Source: Ectothiorhodospiraceae bacterium
GTDB lineage: Bacteria; Bacteroidota; Ignavibacteria; SZUA-365; GCA-2699105
Direction: 5' to 3'
DNA length: 41,259 bases
Assembly (NCBI GenBank): GCA_002699105.1
Contig: PABJ01000020.1
Span: 1-41,259, forward strand
The position numbers and the translations under genes are program-made. Numbering within the stretch: the stretch's first letter is position 1; each line of letters opens with the position of its first letter. Positions 1 through 9,257 of the stretch are shown one piece after another. The notes under the pieces are model-generated. The model saw only the letters and a list, made by a program, of their open reading frames with translations, did not search any database and was not told the origin of the DNA.

Positions 1-87
1 AAAAAAGAAATATAATATGTCATTTCTTCAAGGAATGTCGTAAGTTCCTTCTATAGAGTAGATTGAACCTCTCGATGGAGAATCGTC

Positions 88-1299
88 ATGAGAGCACGAG
101 AAATAATCACAACCATTGTACTCGTTCTTGTATTTGGAACGCAGGTACAGGCACAATTTGAATACTGGGAACAGACAGACGGTCCCAGCAACTTGCGTGT
201 GGGTTCCCTGCTGGTGTTACCTGAAGGTGTCATCGTTGCCGGCACAAACAACGGTATCTATGCTTCTTCGAACGAAGGAGACAGCTGGAGCGCTATTGGG
301 CTGCTTAACAACAACATCGTTGCGCTTGCATACAACACGAGTAAGCATTTGTTCGCAGCTTCCGCTTCGAAAGGTATCTACCGCAGCACGAATGCAGGTC
401 TCAATTGGACCCAGATTTACGATGGGACTGTGCGCTCTGTAGCAATCAGCGTTCGCGGAGATGTCTTCGCTGGAACGCCATCAGGATTGCTCCGATCTTT
501 CGATAACGGTAACACCTGGCATGACGTCCCGTTACCCCTGCAGAGCGGCGTCAATTCGATCCATGTATCGATCAACGGAGAGATATATGTTGGCACGGCA
601 GGACTCGGTGTTTATCGCTCCGACGATCAGGGGAACTCATGGATCAACATGAATCTACCCAATATCGATGTTCAGGCCATCAGCACCGGCGGTAACCTCG
701 TTTTCGCAGGCTCACGGTTCAGCGGGCTTTATCGTACAACCCGCGGAGGCACTACTTGGACAGAGGTGAACACCGGCCTCGAAAGCAGAGATATTCTTGC
801 GATCGTTATCAACAGCACCGGTTATGTGATTGTAGGTACCGGCCAGGAAGGCGCATACCGTTCGCTTAACAATGGCAACTCGTGGCAGAGCTTTAATTCT
901 GGTCTCCAATCGAACGTCGTTTCGGCGCTGGCGATTTCCGGAGAAGGTGTGGTGTTCGCCGGCACAGATAGAAAGCGTGTACATCGCACCGATAAGAGCA
1001 TCGTTGGTATAAGCGACGTTTCGAACACAGCGGAGAACTTCGGGATTCAATCAGTCTATCCGAATCCAATAAGTAGTATTGCAACCATCGAAGTCCAATC
1101 GCAGGACGATGCAACCTTGGAAATCGTAAATACGCTCGGCCGGAAAGTGTATGAGCAAAAGATTGGATCCGGCAGCGGCTCCGTGCAGTGGAGCGGCCTA
1201 AATATGAGCGGTGTCCCCGTCCCTACGGGATTGTATCATGCACGGTTGATCGCGAACGGTACTGTCAGCCCCGCTGCTATGATTTCCGTTCTACGCTAG
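88..1299 (+). CDS. Secreted beta-propeller (YCF48/BNR-like repeats) protein with C-terminal T9SS type A sorting domain
   Basis: N-terminal signal peptide (MRAREIITTIVLVLVFGTQVQAQ); repeated 'GTxxGxYRSxDxGxSW' units; C-terminal 'VYPNPISSIATIEV...GLNMSGVPVPTGLYHARLI' sorting domain pattern. Confidence 0.85.
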   Translation: MRAREIITTIVLVLVFGTQVQAQFEYWEQTDGPSNLRVGSLLVLPEGVIVAGTNNGIYASSNEGDSWSAIGLLNNNIVALAYNTSKHLFAASASKGIYRSTNAGLNWTQIYDGTVRSVAISVRGDVFAGTPSGLLRSFDNGNTWHDVPLPLQSGVNSIHVSINGEIYVGTAGLGVYRSDDQGNSWINMNLPNIDVQAISTGGNLVFAGSRFSGLYRTTRGGTTWTEVNTGLESRDILAIVINSTGYVIVGTGQEGAYRSLNNGNSWQSFNSGLQSNVVSALAISGEGVVFAGTDRKRVHRTDKSIVGISDVSNTAENFGIQSVYPNPISSIATIEVQSQDDATLEIVNTLGRKVYEQKIGSGSGSVQWSGLNMSGVPVPTGLYHARLIANGTVSPAAMISVLR

Positions 1300-1310
1300 T
1301 CGATTAGATT

Positions 1311-1895
1311 TTACTGATAGAGATGCGGGTAGAGCTTTCGCTCTACCGCCTCTATCACAATGTGTATAATCTTGATATGCAGTTCCTGAATCCGGTCGCT
1401 TGTTTTTCCGGGCACGATAATCGGAATATCGCATAGCGGCAGGAGCTTACCCCCCGATTTCCCCAGCAATCCCACGACAGTCATCCCTTTGTTCTTCGCT
1501 TCTTCAGCAGCCCGGATTAGGTTCTGGGAATTCCCGCTTGTGCTGAGTGTCAGCAGAAGGTCTCCCGGTTGACCTAGGGCCTGTATCTGGCGGGCGAATA
1601 CCTCGGCGTATCCGTAATCGTTGGCGACGCAGCTCATATGGCCTGGATCGCTTAGAGCAATGGCCGGAAGCGGAGGACGTTCGTCGCGGTAGCGGCCGCT
1701 CCATTCTTCGGCAAAATGCATCGCATCGCTCATAGAGCCGCCATTTCCGCACGAGATCGCTTTCCCGTTGTACTGAAACGTATCGTACAAGCTTGTTGCA
1801 AACGATTCGACCTTTGAAAACTGCTTCTCATCTTCAATGAATGCTGCAAGACACTCTTGCGCTTCGAGGAACGAATGTCGGATGGATTCCTGCAT
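1311..1895 (-). CDS. gmhA: Phosphoheptose isomerase (sedoheptulose 7-phosphate isomerase, SIS domain)
   Basis: 'GNGGSMSDAMHFAEEWSGRYRDERPPLPAIALSDPGHMSCVANDYGYAEVFARQIQALGQPGDLLLTLSTSGNSQN' matches the GmhA SIS family signature. Confidence 0.93.
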   Translation of the reverse strand: MQESIRHSFLEAQECLAAFIEDEKQFSKVESFATSLYDTFQYNGKAISCGNGGSMSDAMHFAEEWSGRYRDERPPLPAIALSDPGHMSCVANDYGYAEVFARQIQALGQPGDLLLTLSTSGNSQNLIRAAEEAKNKGMTVVGLLGKSGGKLLPLCDIPIIVPGKTSDRIQELHIKIIHIVIEAVERKLYPHLYQ

Positions 1896-1905
1896 TGGTG
1901 AATCC

Positions 1906-3429
1906 TCAGGCTAACGGCAGATTGAGTTTTTCGAGCCGCTCTGCCGAATCCGCTCTCACTTCATCGTGGAGCGAATTGCCATGAGAGTCCATCGTCACGA
2001 TAGCTGCGAAACCTTCAACATTGAAAATCCACTGCGCCTCCGGTACGCCCAATTCTTCCAGGAAGTGAACGCCTTCCACGTTCTTAACCGTATCTGCGTA
2101 GTACTGCGCGGCACCGCCGATTGCATTCAAGTATACGGCTCCGTGCTCATTCAATGCGTCGAGGGTTTTCTTACCCATACCGCCCTTCCCAATCACAGCC
2201 CGCAGTCCAAACTTCTTGAGAACGTGACCCTGGTATGGTTCCTCCCGGATACTCGTCGTGGGCCCGGCAGCTTTCACGTGCCACTGCCCTGAATCATCCT
2301 GCAGCATGACTGGCCCGCAGTGGTAGAGAATTCCCCCGTTCATATCGACAGGCGAATCATTTTCCATGAAGTACTTATGCAGCGCATCTCTTCCCGTATA
2401 CATGGTTCCGCTGATGAGGACGATGTCGCCGACTTTGAGTTTGCGGATGTCTTCTTCGCTCACAGGTGGAACGAGCTTCACTTCGCGTCCTGTCAGAGAG
2501 ATTCCTTGCGCCTTCGCCATTTTCTTCGGATCTGGATCCCGGTAGAGCCAATTGTTGATACTGCCTGTCGCCGGATCGATTTCAACACCGAGACGACGGA
2601 ATGCCCAACAATCGTATGCTACGGATACAAAGAAGCTTGCAGGCAGGCGATGATAGGACCCGACTTTGCAGCCGATCAATGTCCCGTTCCCGCCGAAGCC
2701 CATCGTGCCGATATTCAGTTTGTTGGCATTCTCCATGACGTATTCTTCCAACTGCGCTAGCGCCGGGTCCGGGTTCGTGTCATCCAGTTCGCGGAACAGC
2801 TGGTCCTTGGCATATTTGTAGCCCGCAGCTCTATCTCCGCCAATAGCAACTCCGATCGCACCGACCGAGCACCCCTGACCCTGAGCCTGCCATACCGCAT
2901 GCATGATACATTTACGGACGCCTTCCAAATCGCGTCCTGCATTGCCGAGATGTTCAAGATTCGCAGGCAAGGAGTACTGGATGTTCTTGTTTTCGCATCC
3001 GCCGCCTTTAAGGACGAGTTTCACCTCGATATAATCTTTATCCCATTGTTCCCAGTAAAAGATTGGAGCGCCGCTGCCGATATTATTCCCGCTGTTCTTC
3101 CCTGTAACGGAGTCCACGGTATTCGGGCGCAGCTTACCATTCTTGGTTGCTTCCTTGATAGCCTCCAGAATCTCCGCTTTCATCTCCATCTGATTGGCGC
3201 CTATCGGCGTATAGATTTTGAAGGTAGGCATGCCCGTATCCTGGCAGATAGCACCTTCATTCTCGCATGCCATATCGATATTCTGGGCAATCGTTTCCAA
3301 TGCCAGGGCAGCGCGGGAGCCTTCTTCTTCGTCTGTCATGATGCGCTCCATCGCACGCCTTACATCTGCTGGGAGGTTTGTCGATGTCTGGACGATAAGT
3401 TCATACATGGATTGGCGGAAGTTCTGCAT
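1906..3429 (-). CDS. fumA: Fumarate hydratase, class I (iron-sulfur, fused alpha/beta)
   Basis: 507 aa; 'CQDTGMPTFKIYTPIGA', 'GGGCENKN', 'GTMGFGGNGTLIGCKVGSYHRLPASFFVSVAYDCWAFRRLGV', and C-terminal 'GTMYTGRDALHKYF...GPTTSIREEPY' typical of class I fumarase. Confidence 0.92.
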   Translation of the reverse strand: MQNFRQSMYELIVQTSTNLPADVRRAMERIMTDEEEGSRAALALETIAQNIDMACENEGAICQDTGMPTFKIYTPIGANQMEMKAEILEAIKEATKNGKLRPNTVDSVTGKNSGNNIGSGAPIFYWEQWDKDYIEVKLVLKGGGCENKNIQYSLPANLEHLGNAGRDLEGVRKCIMHAVWQAQGQGCSVGAIGVAIGGDRAAGYKYAKDQLFRELDDTNPDPALAQLEEYVMENANKLNIGTMGFGGNGTLIGCKVGSYHRLPASFFVSVAYDCWAFRRLGVEIDPATGSINNWLYRDPDPKKMAKAQGISLTGREVKLVPPVSEEDIRKLKVGDIVLISGTMYTGRDALHKYFMENDSPVDMNGGILYHCGPVMLQDDSGQWHVKAAGPTTSIREEPYQGHVLKKFGLRAVIGKGGMGKKTLDALNEHGAVYLNAIGGAAQYYADTVKNVEGVHFLEELGVPEAQWIFNVEGFAAIVTMDSHGNSLHDEVRADSAERLEKLNLPLA

Positions 3430-3538
3430 GACGGTATCCGGTATTTATGGACGAGGTGTTTTGGTGCTTGGGTCTAAGAAACTACAGTACTGTAAAATCA
3501 GCATTTTCACGCCACAAGACAAGCCGGTGGTTTTCGTT

Positions 3539-4948
3539 TCAGGACCGGGATTTCATCAGATTGCCAACAATGTATATGCCGATGGAAACGACTAAACCGG
3601 GATACATAGGCTCAATACCGAAAGGGTATTGTGCCGTTCCTTCCAGCGCATTCAGCTGACCGATTGTGAAGATGATGAGCGCCACTGCAAATCCCATTAC
3701 CATGGAGATGAATGTCAAGCCGGCTGTAATTCGGAATTTGCTGTAATACGACGTTACGATTGGCAGGAGTAAGGGCGGGATAAAGAGGGTACCGATGACG
3801 TACCACAGATTAACAATCGAAGGAAAGAGCAGTACACTTACGACCGAAACAACCGCAGTGACTATGAGTCCGGTTTTCGTGTGCTTGTCGACGAATTGTT
3901 CGGATAGATCGTCCTTCCATCGAGCGATCATATCCCGGCCGACCGTAATCGCCGAGACAAACGCAAATCCATCGACAGTCGACATGATTGTCCCAAGCAT
4001 CCCGACGTAGAATATCCCTTTGGCTATCTCGGGTAGAGCCGTCTCTGCGAGCAAAGGAAAGGCAAGCGCTGGATCCTCGATCCCGGGTAATAAAGCTCGG
4101 GCATACAGGCCTGAGAGCGTTGTGATGGTATCGAAGACCATCCAGAATCCGATTGATATGAAAATGCCGCGTCTGGCAGTCGGCGCATCTTTTGCGCTGA
4201 GTGTGAACTGGTGGAAAGGCGGCGAAATTAGTGTCCAAAGCGCAATGAAAAACCAGACGACAATGTACTGCCACGAATTACCCCCGGTAAGTGAGAAATG
4301 CAGAGGCGGCAGGTTGTCCGTCAAAAAGGGTACGATGCCGTGTTCTGCGAACAGGAATCCGAGCAGCACGATAAATCCGAGGAACATCAATCCGAACTGC
4401 AGGATGTCTGTGGAAACCAGCGCCCGGAATCCTCCCCAGTACACATATGCAATCGTAATAACAGCACTTATGAGGAGTGCCGGCAGCAGGTCCAGCCCCG
4501 TGAATACCTGCACAAGGATTGCCAGCATAAGCATGTATGGAGCGGGGGAGCTTACAAAGAATACGATCGCTGATCCGAACATCCCGGTTTTGCGATCATA
4601 CGTTTCATAGAGCATATCACTAATAGAGTAGACCTCGGACTCCCGAACTTTTCGCGCAAAAAATAAGGCAAACACAAGAGCGAATATGTAGTAGGGGAAT
4701 CCGAATACGAACCAGTTCGCAATGCCGTACAGATAGGTGAATTCACCTACGCCAAGGATCCCACCGTACCACGTAGCTACAAGCGCAGCGATAAAGCCGG
4801 GAAGGCTCAGGAGCCTGCCTCCTAGGAGAAAATCGTCCTGTACAGCGCCTTGCCGACGTGTGGCTCGATATGCCAAGAAGGCCAGCAGTCCGATGTAGAC
4901 AGTGAGGACAGTCCAATCGCCAAAGGCAAATGAGATCGTATCAGACAT
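3539..4948 (-). CDS. Sodium:solute symporter family (SSF) transporter
   Basis: 469 aa, ~13 hydrophobic segments; 'YWGGFRALVSTDILQFGLMFLGFIVLLGF' and 'GMLGTIMSTVDGFAFVSAITVGRDM' SSF signatures. Confidence 0.88.
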   Translation of the reverse strand: MSDTISFAFGDWTVLTVYIGLLAFLAYRATRRQGAVQDDFLLGGRLLSLPGFIAALVATWYGGILGVGEFTYLYGIANWFVFGFPYYIFALVFALFFARKVRESEVYSISDMLYETYDRKTGMFGSAIVFFVSSPAPYMLMLAILVQVFTGLDLLPALLISAVITIAYVYWGGFRALVSTDILQFGLMFLGFIVLLGFLFAEHGIVPFLTDNLPPLHFSLTGGNSWQYIVVWFFIALWTLISPPFHQFTLSAKDAPTARRGIFISIGFWMVFDTITTLSGLYARALLPGIEDPALAFPLLAETALPEIAKGIFYVGMLGTIMSTVDGFAFVSAITVGRDMIARWKDDLSEQFVDKHTKTGLIVTAVVSVVSVLLFPSIVNLWYVIGTLFIPPLLLPIVTSYYSKFRITAGLTFISMVMGFAVALIIFTIGQLNALEGTAQYPFGIEPMYPGLVVSIGIYIVGNLMKSRS

Positions 4949-5009
4949 TGAATGGTTTCGTGTTGTCCATGAGCGCTAATGTATTAACCGGAGGGTGGAC
5001 AACAAAAAA

Positions 5010-5030
5010 ATGCCGTCCTTTGGACGGCAT
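5010..5030 (-). terminator. Intrinsic terminator downstream of the 108-aa ORF (5056..5382)
   Basis: ATGCCGTCC-TTT-GGACGGCAT perfect 9-bp stem followed on the minus strand by a T7 run (plus AAAAAAA at 5004-5010). Confidence 0.8.
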
Positions 5031-5055
5031 CAAAATGTCGGCATCGAGGTGAAAT

Positions 5056-5382
5056 TCAGCGGAGTGACTTCTGTTCCAGTTTTGTCTTCTTGGGATGGCG
5101 CATGATGTAGAGCTGCTCAGATGTTTCCCGCGCATCGATATCGCTATCGACAGTGAGATACACCATTCGCTCCATGCAATCGCGGGAAACGCGGATCGCT
5201 TGTTCACCATCCGTGTCGAGATACTTCTTGAAGTAGAGCTCACCGGCAGGGATGGTGTATCCAAATGCGCAGTCCTGATCGTTTTCTGAAACCGAAGTGT
5301 GCCAACTGTATTTATCCGAGGAGATTGAATTGTAGCGATTGAACGCTCGAAGGAAATCTTTTTCTGATTGATAGATCGGCAT
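5056..5382 (-). CDS. Hypothetical protein (108 aa)
   Basis: Stand-alone ORF in a 0.6-kb gap, followed by an intrinsic terminator at 5010-5030; no family recognised. Confidence 0.6.
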   Translation of the reverse strand: MPIYQSEKDFLRAFNRYNSISSDKYSWHTSVSENDQDCAFGYTIPAGELYFKKYLDTDGEQAIRVSRDCMERMVYLTVDSDIDARETSEQLYIMRHPKKTKLEQKSLR

Positions 5383-5558
5383 GGTAGTTCCTCCGGATTC
5401 GTTGACGGTGATATGTTGATTGGTCAGGTTGGAGGCCCCGTGTCAGGTGTTACCGAGGCTAAAAATGGGACTGCAGAGCAGCCCCAATTCCTACAAGCTA
5501 GATAGTGAATTTCCGAATCAAATGAAAGTGAAAAAGTCGAACTTTCTGTCTCCGGAAC

Positions 5559-6026
5559 CTACATTTCGAAGCCCATTGTGCCTTGCTGCATTGCGAACTT
5601 CTTTTGAATGTCGTGATGATGGTTCATCTCCTCTTCAGCAAGGTTTTCGAACATCGTTTTCAGTTCTTCATTCTTGCTGCTTTTCGCCAGGGTTAGGAAG
5701 AGATTCTGGGCTTTCGTTTCTCTCGTGAGTGCAAGTTCCAATATCTGTTCTATCGACTCGGGCGGCGCTTCCGGTTCTTTCGCGGTTGTGTGGGACTGTT
5801 CGACGCCCTTAATAAGGCTCGTATCTTCTACCACAATGCTGCCGTCGTAGATTTCCATCTCTTTCATCGTCGTAAGGAGATCTTCGTGTCCCTTCTCTTC
5901 CTCGACGAGGCTCTTGAGGAAATTCTGCATCTCCACGTTATTCGTTTTTTCGAGCATACCGGCGTAGAGATTCTGTGAGGAGACTTCGTGTTGGATTGCG
6001 ATATCAAGCAATTCGTCTACAGTCAT
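5559..6026 (-). CDS. Ferritin-like/rubrerythrin-family diiron protein (start likely at MTVDELLD; ORF extends to 6053)
   Basis: Two helix-pair repeats, each with E...EEE-x2-HE/H motif ('ESSQNLYAGML...LVEEEKGHEDLL', 'ETKAQNLFLTL...LAEEEMNHHHDI'). Confidence 0.75.
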   Translation of the reverse strand: MTVDELLDIAIQHEVSSQNLYAGMLEKTNNVEMQNFLKSLVEEEKGHEDLLTTMKEMEIYDGSIVVEDTSLIKGVEQSHTTAKEPEAPPESIEQILELALTRETKAQNLFLTLAKSSKNEELKTMFENLAEEEMNHHHDIQKKFAMQQGTMGFEM

Positions 6027-6081
6027 GGTGCATTCGCGTAACTGGTGGAACATCTAGGCAAGGTGTACATCAATATACGCA

Positions 6082-6108
6082 CTGACCGGGCGAATAGCAC
6101 CCGGTCAG
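6082..6108. terminator. Stem-loop, possible terminator between FmdB operon and ferritin-like gene
   Basis: CTGACCGGG-(CGAATAGCA)-CCCGGTCAG 9-bp stem; lacks a strong T-run on the minus strand, so function is uncertain. Confidence 0.45.
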
Positions 6109-6145
6109 CAGAGAAAAATGTCTTTTTATTCGGAGTAAGGCGATG

Positions 6146-6385
6146 TTAGTTCAGCCCGCACATGCCGCCCGCGCATGGAGAGGGTGCAGGAATGCTGCAG
6201 CCACCCGGGCCGCAGTCGCCGAATGACGCTTCTTCCACATTCGATGTAGCAAATGCTGAGAACTGCTTTATCCCTTCTTTGGATCCGCAGGAAGGACAGA
6301 TAATGAGTTCGTCGTTTTCTCGAACCTTGAAAAACACTTCGTATCCTGCGCCGCAGTCGTTGCAGCGGTACTCAAATGTAGGCAT
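6146..6385 (-). CDS. FmdB-family zinc ribbon protein
   Basis: MPTFEYRCNDCGAGYEVFFKVRENDELIICPSCGS: CxxC...CxxC zinc ribbon. Start chosen at MPTFEYRC, overlapping the upstream stop as TAATG (6383-6387). Confidence 0.88.
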   Translation of the reverse strand: MPTFEYRCNDCGAGYEVFFKVRENDELIICPSCGSKEGIKQFSAFATSNVEEASFGDCGPGGCSIPAPSPCAGGMCGLN

Positions 6386-6606
6386 TACTTCTCCTCCGAT
6401 TTTTTCTTCCATTTCCCTGGATCTATCAACCAGGACGCTCCGGCGAGTGCTCCGTATCCGGTGCTAATCGCCCAGCTGCTGGTGATCGGGCAGCTTCCAC
6501 TCGTGCAGCCGATGAAGTACCAATAGGCGAATCCAGCAGAGGCGCCGAGTGCAACGGGAAATATCTTCCGCAATATGCTACCGATCTTTCGTTTGTCATT
6601 TCTCAT
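6385..6606 (-). CDS. Small membrane protein resembling DUF6132 family
   Basis: 'GASAGFAYWYFIGCTSGSCPITSSWAISTGYGALAGASWL': small inner membrane protein with CTSGSCPI motif; translationally coupled to FmdB. Confidence 0.65.
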   Translation of the reverse strand: MRNDKRKIGSILRKIFPVALGASAGFAYWYFIGCTSGSCPITSSWAISTGYGALAGASWLIDPGKWKKKSEEK

Positions 6607-6739
6607 AGTTCTATTTGATGCACGAAGCGAGAAAACGTTTCAGGTGGTATTGGGATGAACCGCTTGTAATTTCTTCAGCGCAAGATTAAAAAAGTACTGT
6701 ACTTTCAGGGCTAAAATACGAACTTTTGTTATCAGAAAG

Positions 6740-7198
6740 TTGGATGATTCACGCGAATTAACCCAGAAACGAATGTTGCTACAGACAAGTACTTCGCCGA
6801 TGCTCCTCATACTAGAACAGCAGACCGACCTCCTCGATTCCATCAGACGGATGACAAACGGCCGTTTCGATTTCGGGTCGGCTCATACCGTCGAAGAGGT
6901 AGTGAAGCTAAAGGAGAAGGCGAGCGTTGCCATGGTCTTACTCGGGCTAGGCTCGTTCGGAAGCGACAAAGGATTGCATCTCATTCGGCAATTGCGTGAA
7001 TCCGAGGCTCTCAAGAGTATCCCAATTATCGCTGTTTTGCCGGAAGCCGATCCTCACCTGAAAGCCGAAAGCCTGCTGAGCGGCTGCACAACTTTTGTCA
7101 TTGAACCCTTAGATCGTGATGGTGTCCTTGCCGTGGTCTCCGAAGTTCTTGGTATTGCAGGGCAAACGCTGGTCAGAATTTCTGCGCCGGCGGAATAG
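6740..7198 (+). CDS. Degenerate receiver (pseudo-response-regulator) domain protein
   Basis: CheY-like pattern 'PMLLILEQQTDLLDSIRRM...VAMVLLGLGSFGSDKGLHLIRQLRESEALKSIPIIAV' but Gly at the expected phospho-acceptor Asp position. Confidence 0.7.
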   Translation: MDDSRELTQKRMLLQTSTSPMLLILEQQTDLLDSIRRMTNGRFDFGSAHTVEEVVKLKEKASVAMVLLGLGSFGSDKGLHLIRQLRESEALKSIPIIAVLPEADPHLKAESLLSGCTTFVIEPLDRDGVLAVVSEVLGIAGQTLVRISAPAE

Positions 7199-7357
7199 AT
7201 AGACGACGCGAAGCCAGGTGTGCTCAAATTACAACCGAATGCATTTTTTCTTTGGAGCGATTTTTGTATTGAGCTATTTTCCAGTACAATGAAGCAGCCG
7301 GTTCGAGTTCTCTCTACCTCCTCGCAACCACCCATATTGAAATAGGAATCACATCTC

Positions 7358-7750
7358 ATGGCCGACTTTGGATTGACAGAAGCTACTAAGAGACTGTTCG
7401 AAGATTTGTTCGCGGAGGTTCCCGAAGTTATCGGTGTGTTGCTGGTTTCGGCTGATGGACTCCCAATCGTCCATGAGCTCAAACCTGGTATTAATGCCGA
7501 ACGCATATCAGCGATGGTTGCTACTGCGGTGAATCTCGGAAAGAAAGTATCGCCAACTGTCGGGATAGGCGAGGTCGGAGAAGTGACCATAAACGCCTCC
7601 GAGGGGAATCTATTTCTCTATATCGTCAATCAATCCGTCACACTGGCAATTCTCACTCCGAATGAAGTCAACATGGGTATGATCTTCTTCAAGAGTGCCG
7701 GGATGGTGGAATCGTTGAAAGAGCTGATCAAAGAACAAGAAAGCGCATAG
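7358..7750 (+). CDS. Roadblock/LC7 domain protein
   Basis: 'VIGVLLVSADGLPIVHEL...AERISAMVATAVNLGKKV...LFLYIVNQSVTLAILTPNEVNMGMI' Roadblock/LC7 pattern. Confidence 0.85.
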   Translation: MADFGLTEATKRLFEDLFAEVPEVIGVLLVSADGLPIVHELKPGINAERISAMVATAVNLGKKVSPTVGIGEVGEVTINASEGNLFLYIVNQSVTLAILTPNEVNMGMIFFKSAGMVESLKELIKEQESA

Positions 7751-7830
7751 CCGGTGAACATCGCGTGCATCCTGTATCGGTCAATAAATGGAACGTCAAT
7801 TAACTAGCGGACTCTGGGTAGCGGCATAAT

Positions 7831-8208
7831 ATGGTTCAACAACAGTTCAAAGACATTTTCTCCGCCCTGCGGAAAGAAATCCCCGAAATCAACGGCATGG
7901 CGATAGTCAGTTCTGACGGGAAGGTCATCACACATGACTGGCAGCTTTCTCCTATCGAACCGGATATGATCGGCGCAGTAGCCGCTGCGATTCTCGGGTT
8001 GGGTAAGAAGACTGTGAAAGTCCTTTCAAAAGGGGATTTCATGCACGTGATCCTTGAGTCAACCAACGGGAATATCTCAGTCTATGGCGCAGGTCCGCGG
8101 GCTGTTCTGATCGTGGGAATGAACAAAGATGCAAACATCGGTTTGATGAATTTACTGGCGCGAATCGCTACCGCACGAATCGCCAAAATGCTTGAAGGAG
8201 CTCGATGA
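7831..8208 (+). CDS. Roadblock/LC7 domain protein (second copy)
   Basis: 'INGMAIVSSDGKVITHDW...DMIGAVAAAILGLGKK...NISVYGAGPRAVLIVGMNKDANIGLM'. Confidence 0.85.
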   Translation: MVQQQFKDIFSALRKEIPEINGMAIVSSDGKVITHDWQLSPIEPDMIGAVAAAILGLGKKTVKVLSKGDFMHVILESTNGNISVYGAGPRAVLIVGMNKDANIGLMNLLARIATARIAKMLEGAR

Positions 8209-9257
8209 TCCTTGAACGGGTACAACAGTTTGCTGACATACTTCACGATCTGACGAGTGGCGAGCCGAAGAGGCTGACATTCTTCCGCATCGGCGGTGTT
8301 TCTCGTTCCTCAAGGATAGAATACGAAGTGATAGGTCACATGGTGGCCGATTCCCCCCACCTCGGCGAAATCCACACGCATATCTTACGGTATCTAAAAG
8401 GTGCTCTCGATGTTGAGGTGTCGATATCCAGGCCCGTCGATCGAACGGGTATTGTCAGGGTTGATCTCATCAACCAAATTTGGCATGCACTTCACCGTTT
8501 GCAGGAGGAAGACGCGGAGCAACTCTTCTTCGATGGGCCGGATTTCGGTATTGTGAGAGCTGAGAAGCCTTCCTGGCGCATCAACAAGCGTTCGTGGGGC
8601 TCAATGCCGGGTGAACTGATGGATTACTTCACAGCCGCACCCAAACCCACACAGAGCTACCTTGTCGATCAGCCGGGTGCGAATGCAGAACACTATTACA
8701 GAACGCTCCTCTCACTCCTTGTGCTCGGTTTCCTGCATTGTGTCTCATCTGACGAAGAGGGGGGGAATGAGGTCACTCCGTTGGCGAACGAGAGTAGGGA
8801 TACATCCGAAGACGCTAGCCCGGACAGTGCAAGCAAAGATCAAATAGACCCAATAGAGCTACTGGGCCTGGATGATTATGAGGCTACAGGGACGGACGGT
8901 TCGAATGGGACAGGACTGCCCAGGAACCCGGCTGATGCACCTATTCAAGAGAATCAATACGTTTCGGAACAGGATGCGACAGAAATATCTCTCACCCGCC
9001 GCAAGCGTAACCCTGCCTTCTTTGGGACCGAGGCTGCACTTGGGCACAAGCCAAAAAGGAATGGCACTGTTGCCGCCGATGAACCATGTTCAGAGGGCAT
9101 TGTCGAGCAGAATGATGAGAATACCAACAGCTTGCTCGATGCCCCTATCGTCGAATCCGATGATGACCTGTCACCTCAGGAGCGGGCGAAGGCCAAGCAG
9201 CGGAAAGTCGCTGGATTAAAGAAACTCCTGCAGGCAGCAAAGAACGGATTTGATTAA
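8205..9257 (+). CDS. Hypothetical protein with N-terminal folded region and long acidic, low-complexity C-terminal region; part of GTPase/Roadblock module
   Basis: 350 aa; ATGA overlap with upstream Roadblock gene and TAATG overlap with downstream GTPase gene indicate translational coupling. Confidence 0.8.
   Translation: MILERVQQFADILHDLTSGEPKRLTFFRIGGVSRSSRIEYEVIGHMVADSPHLGEIHTHILRYLKGALDVEVSISRPVDRTGIVRVDLINQIWHALHRLQEEDAEQLFFDGPDFGIVRAEKPSWRINKRSWGSMPGELMDYFTAAPKPTQSYLVDQPGANAEHYYRTLLSLLVLGFLHCVSSDEEGGNEVTPLANESRDTSEDASPDSASKDQIDPIELLGLDDYEATGTDGSNGTGLPRNPADAPIQENQYVSEQDATEISLTRRKRNPAFFGTEAALGHKPKRNGTVAADEPCSEGIVEQNDENTNSLLDAPIVESDDDLSPQERAKAKQRKVAGLKKLLQAAKNGFD

Noticed and set aside
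2899-3477. 192-aa plus-strand ORF antisense to fumarase
   Set aside because: Shadow ORF over a clear class I fumarase; no recognisable motif or upstream signal.
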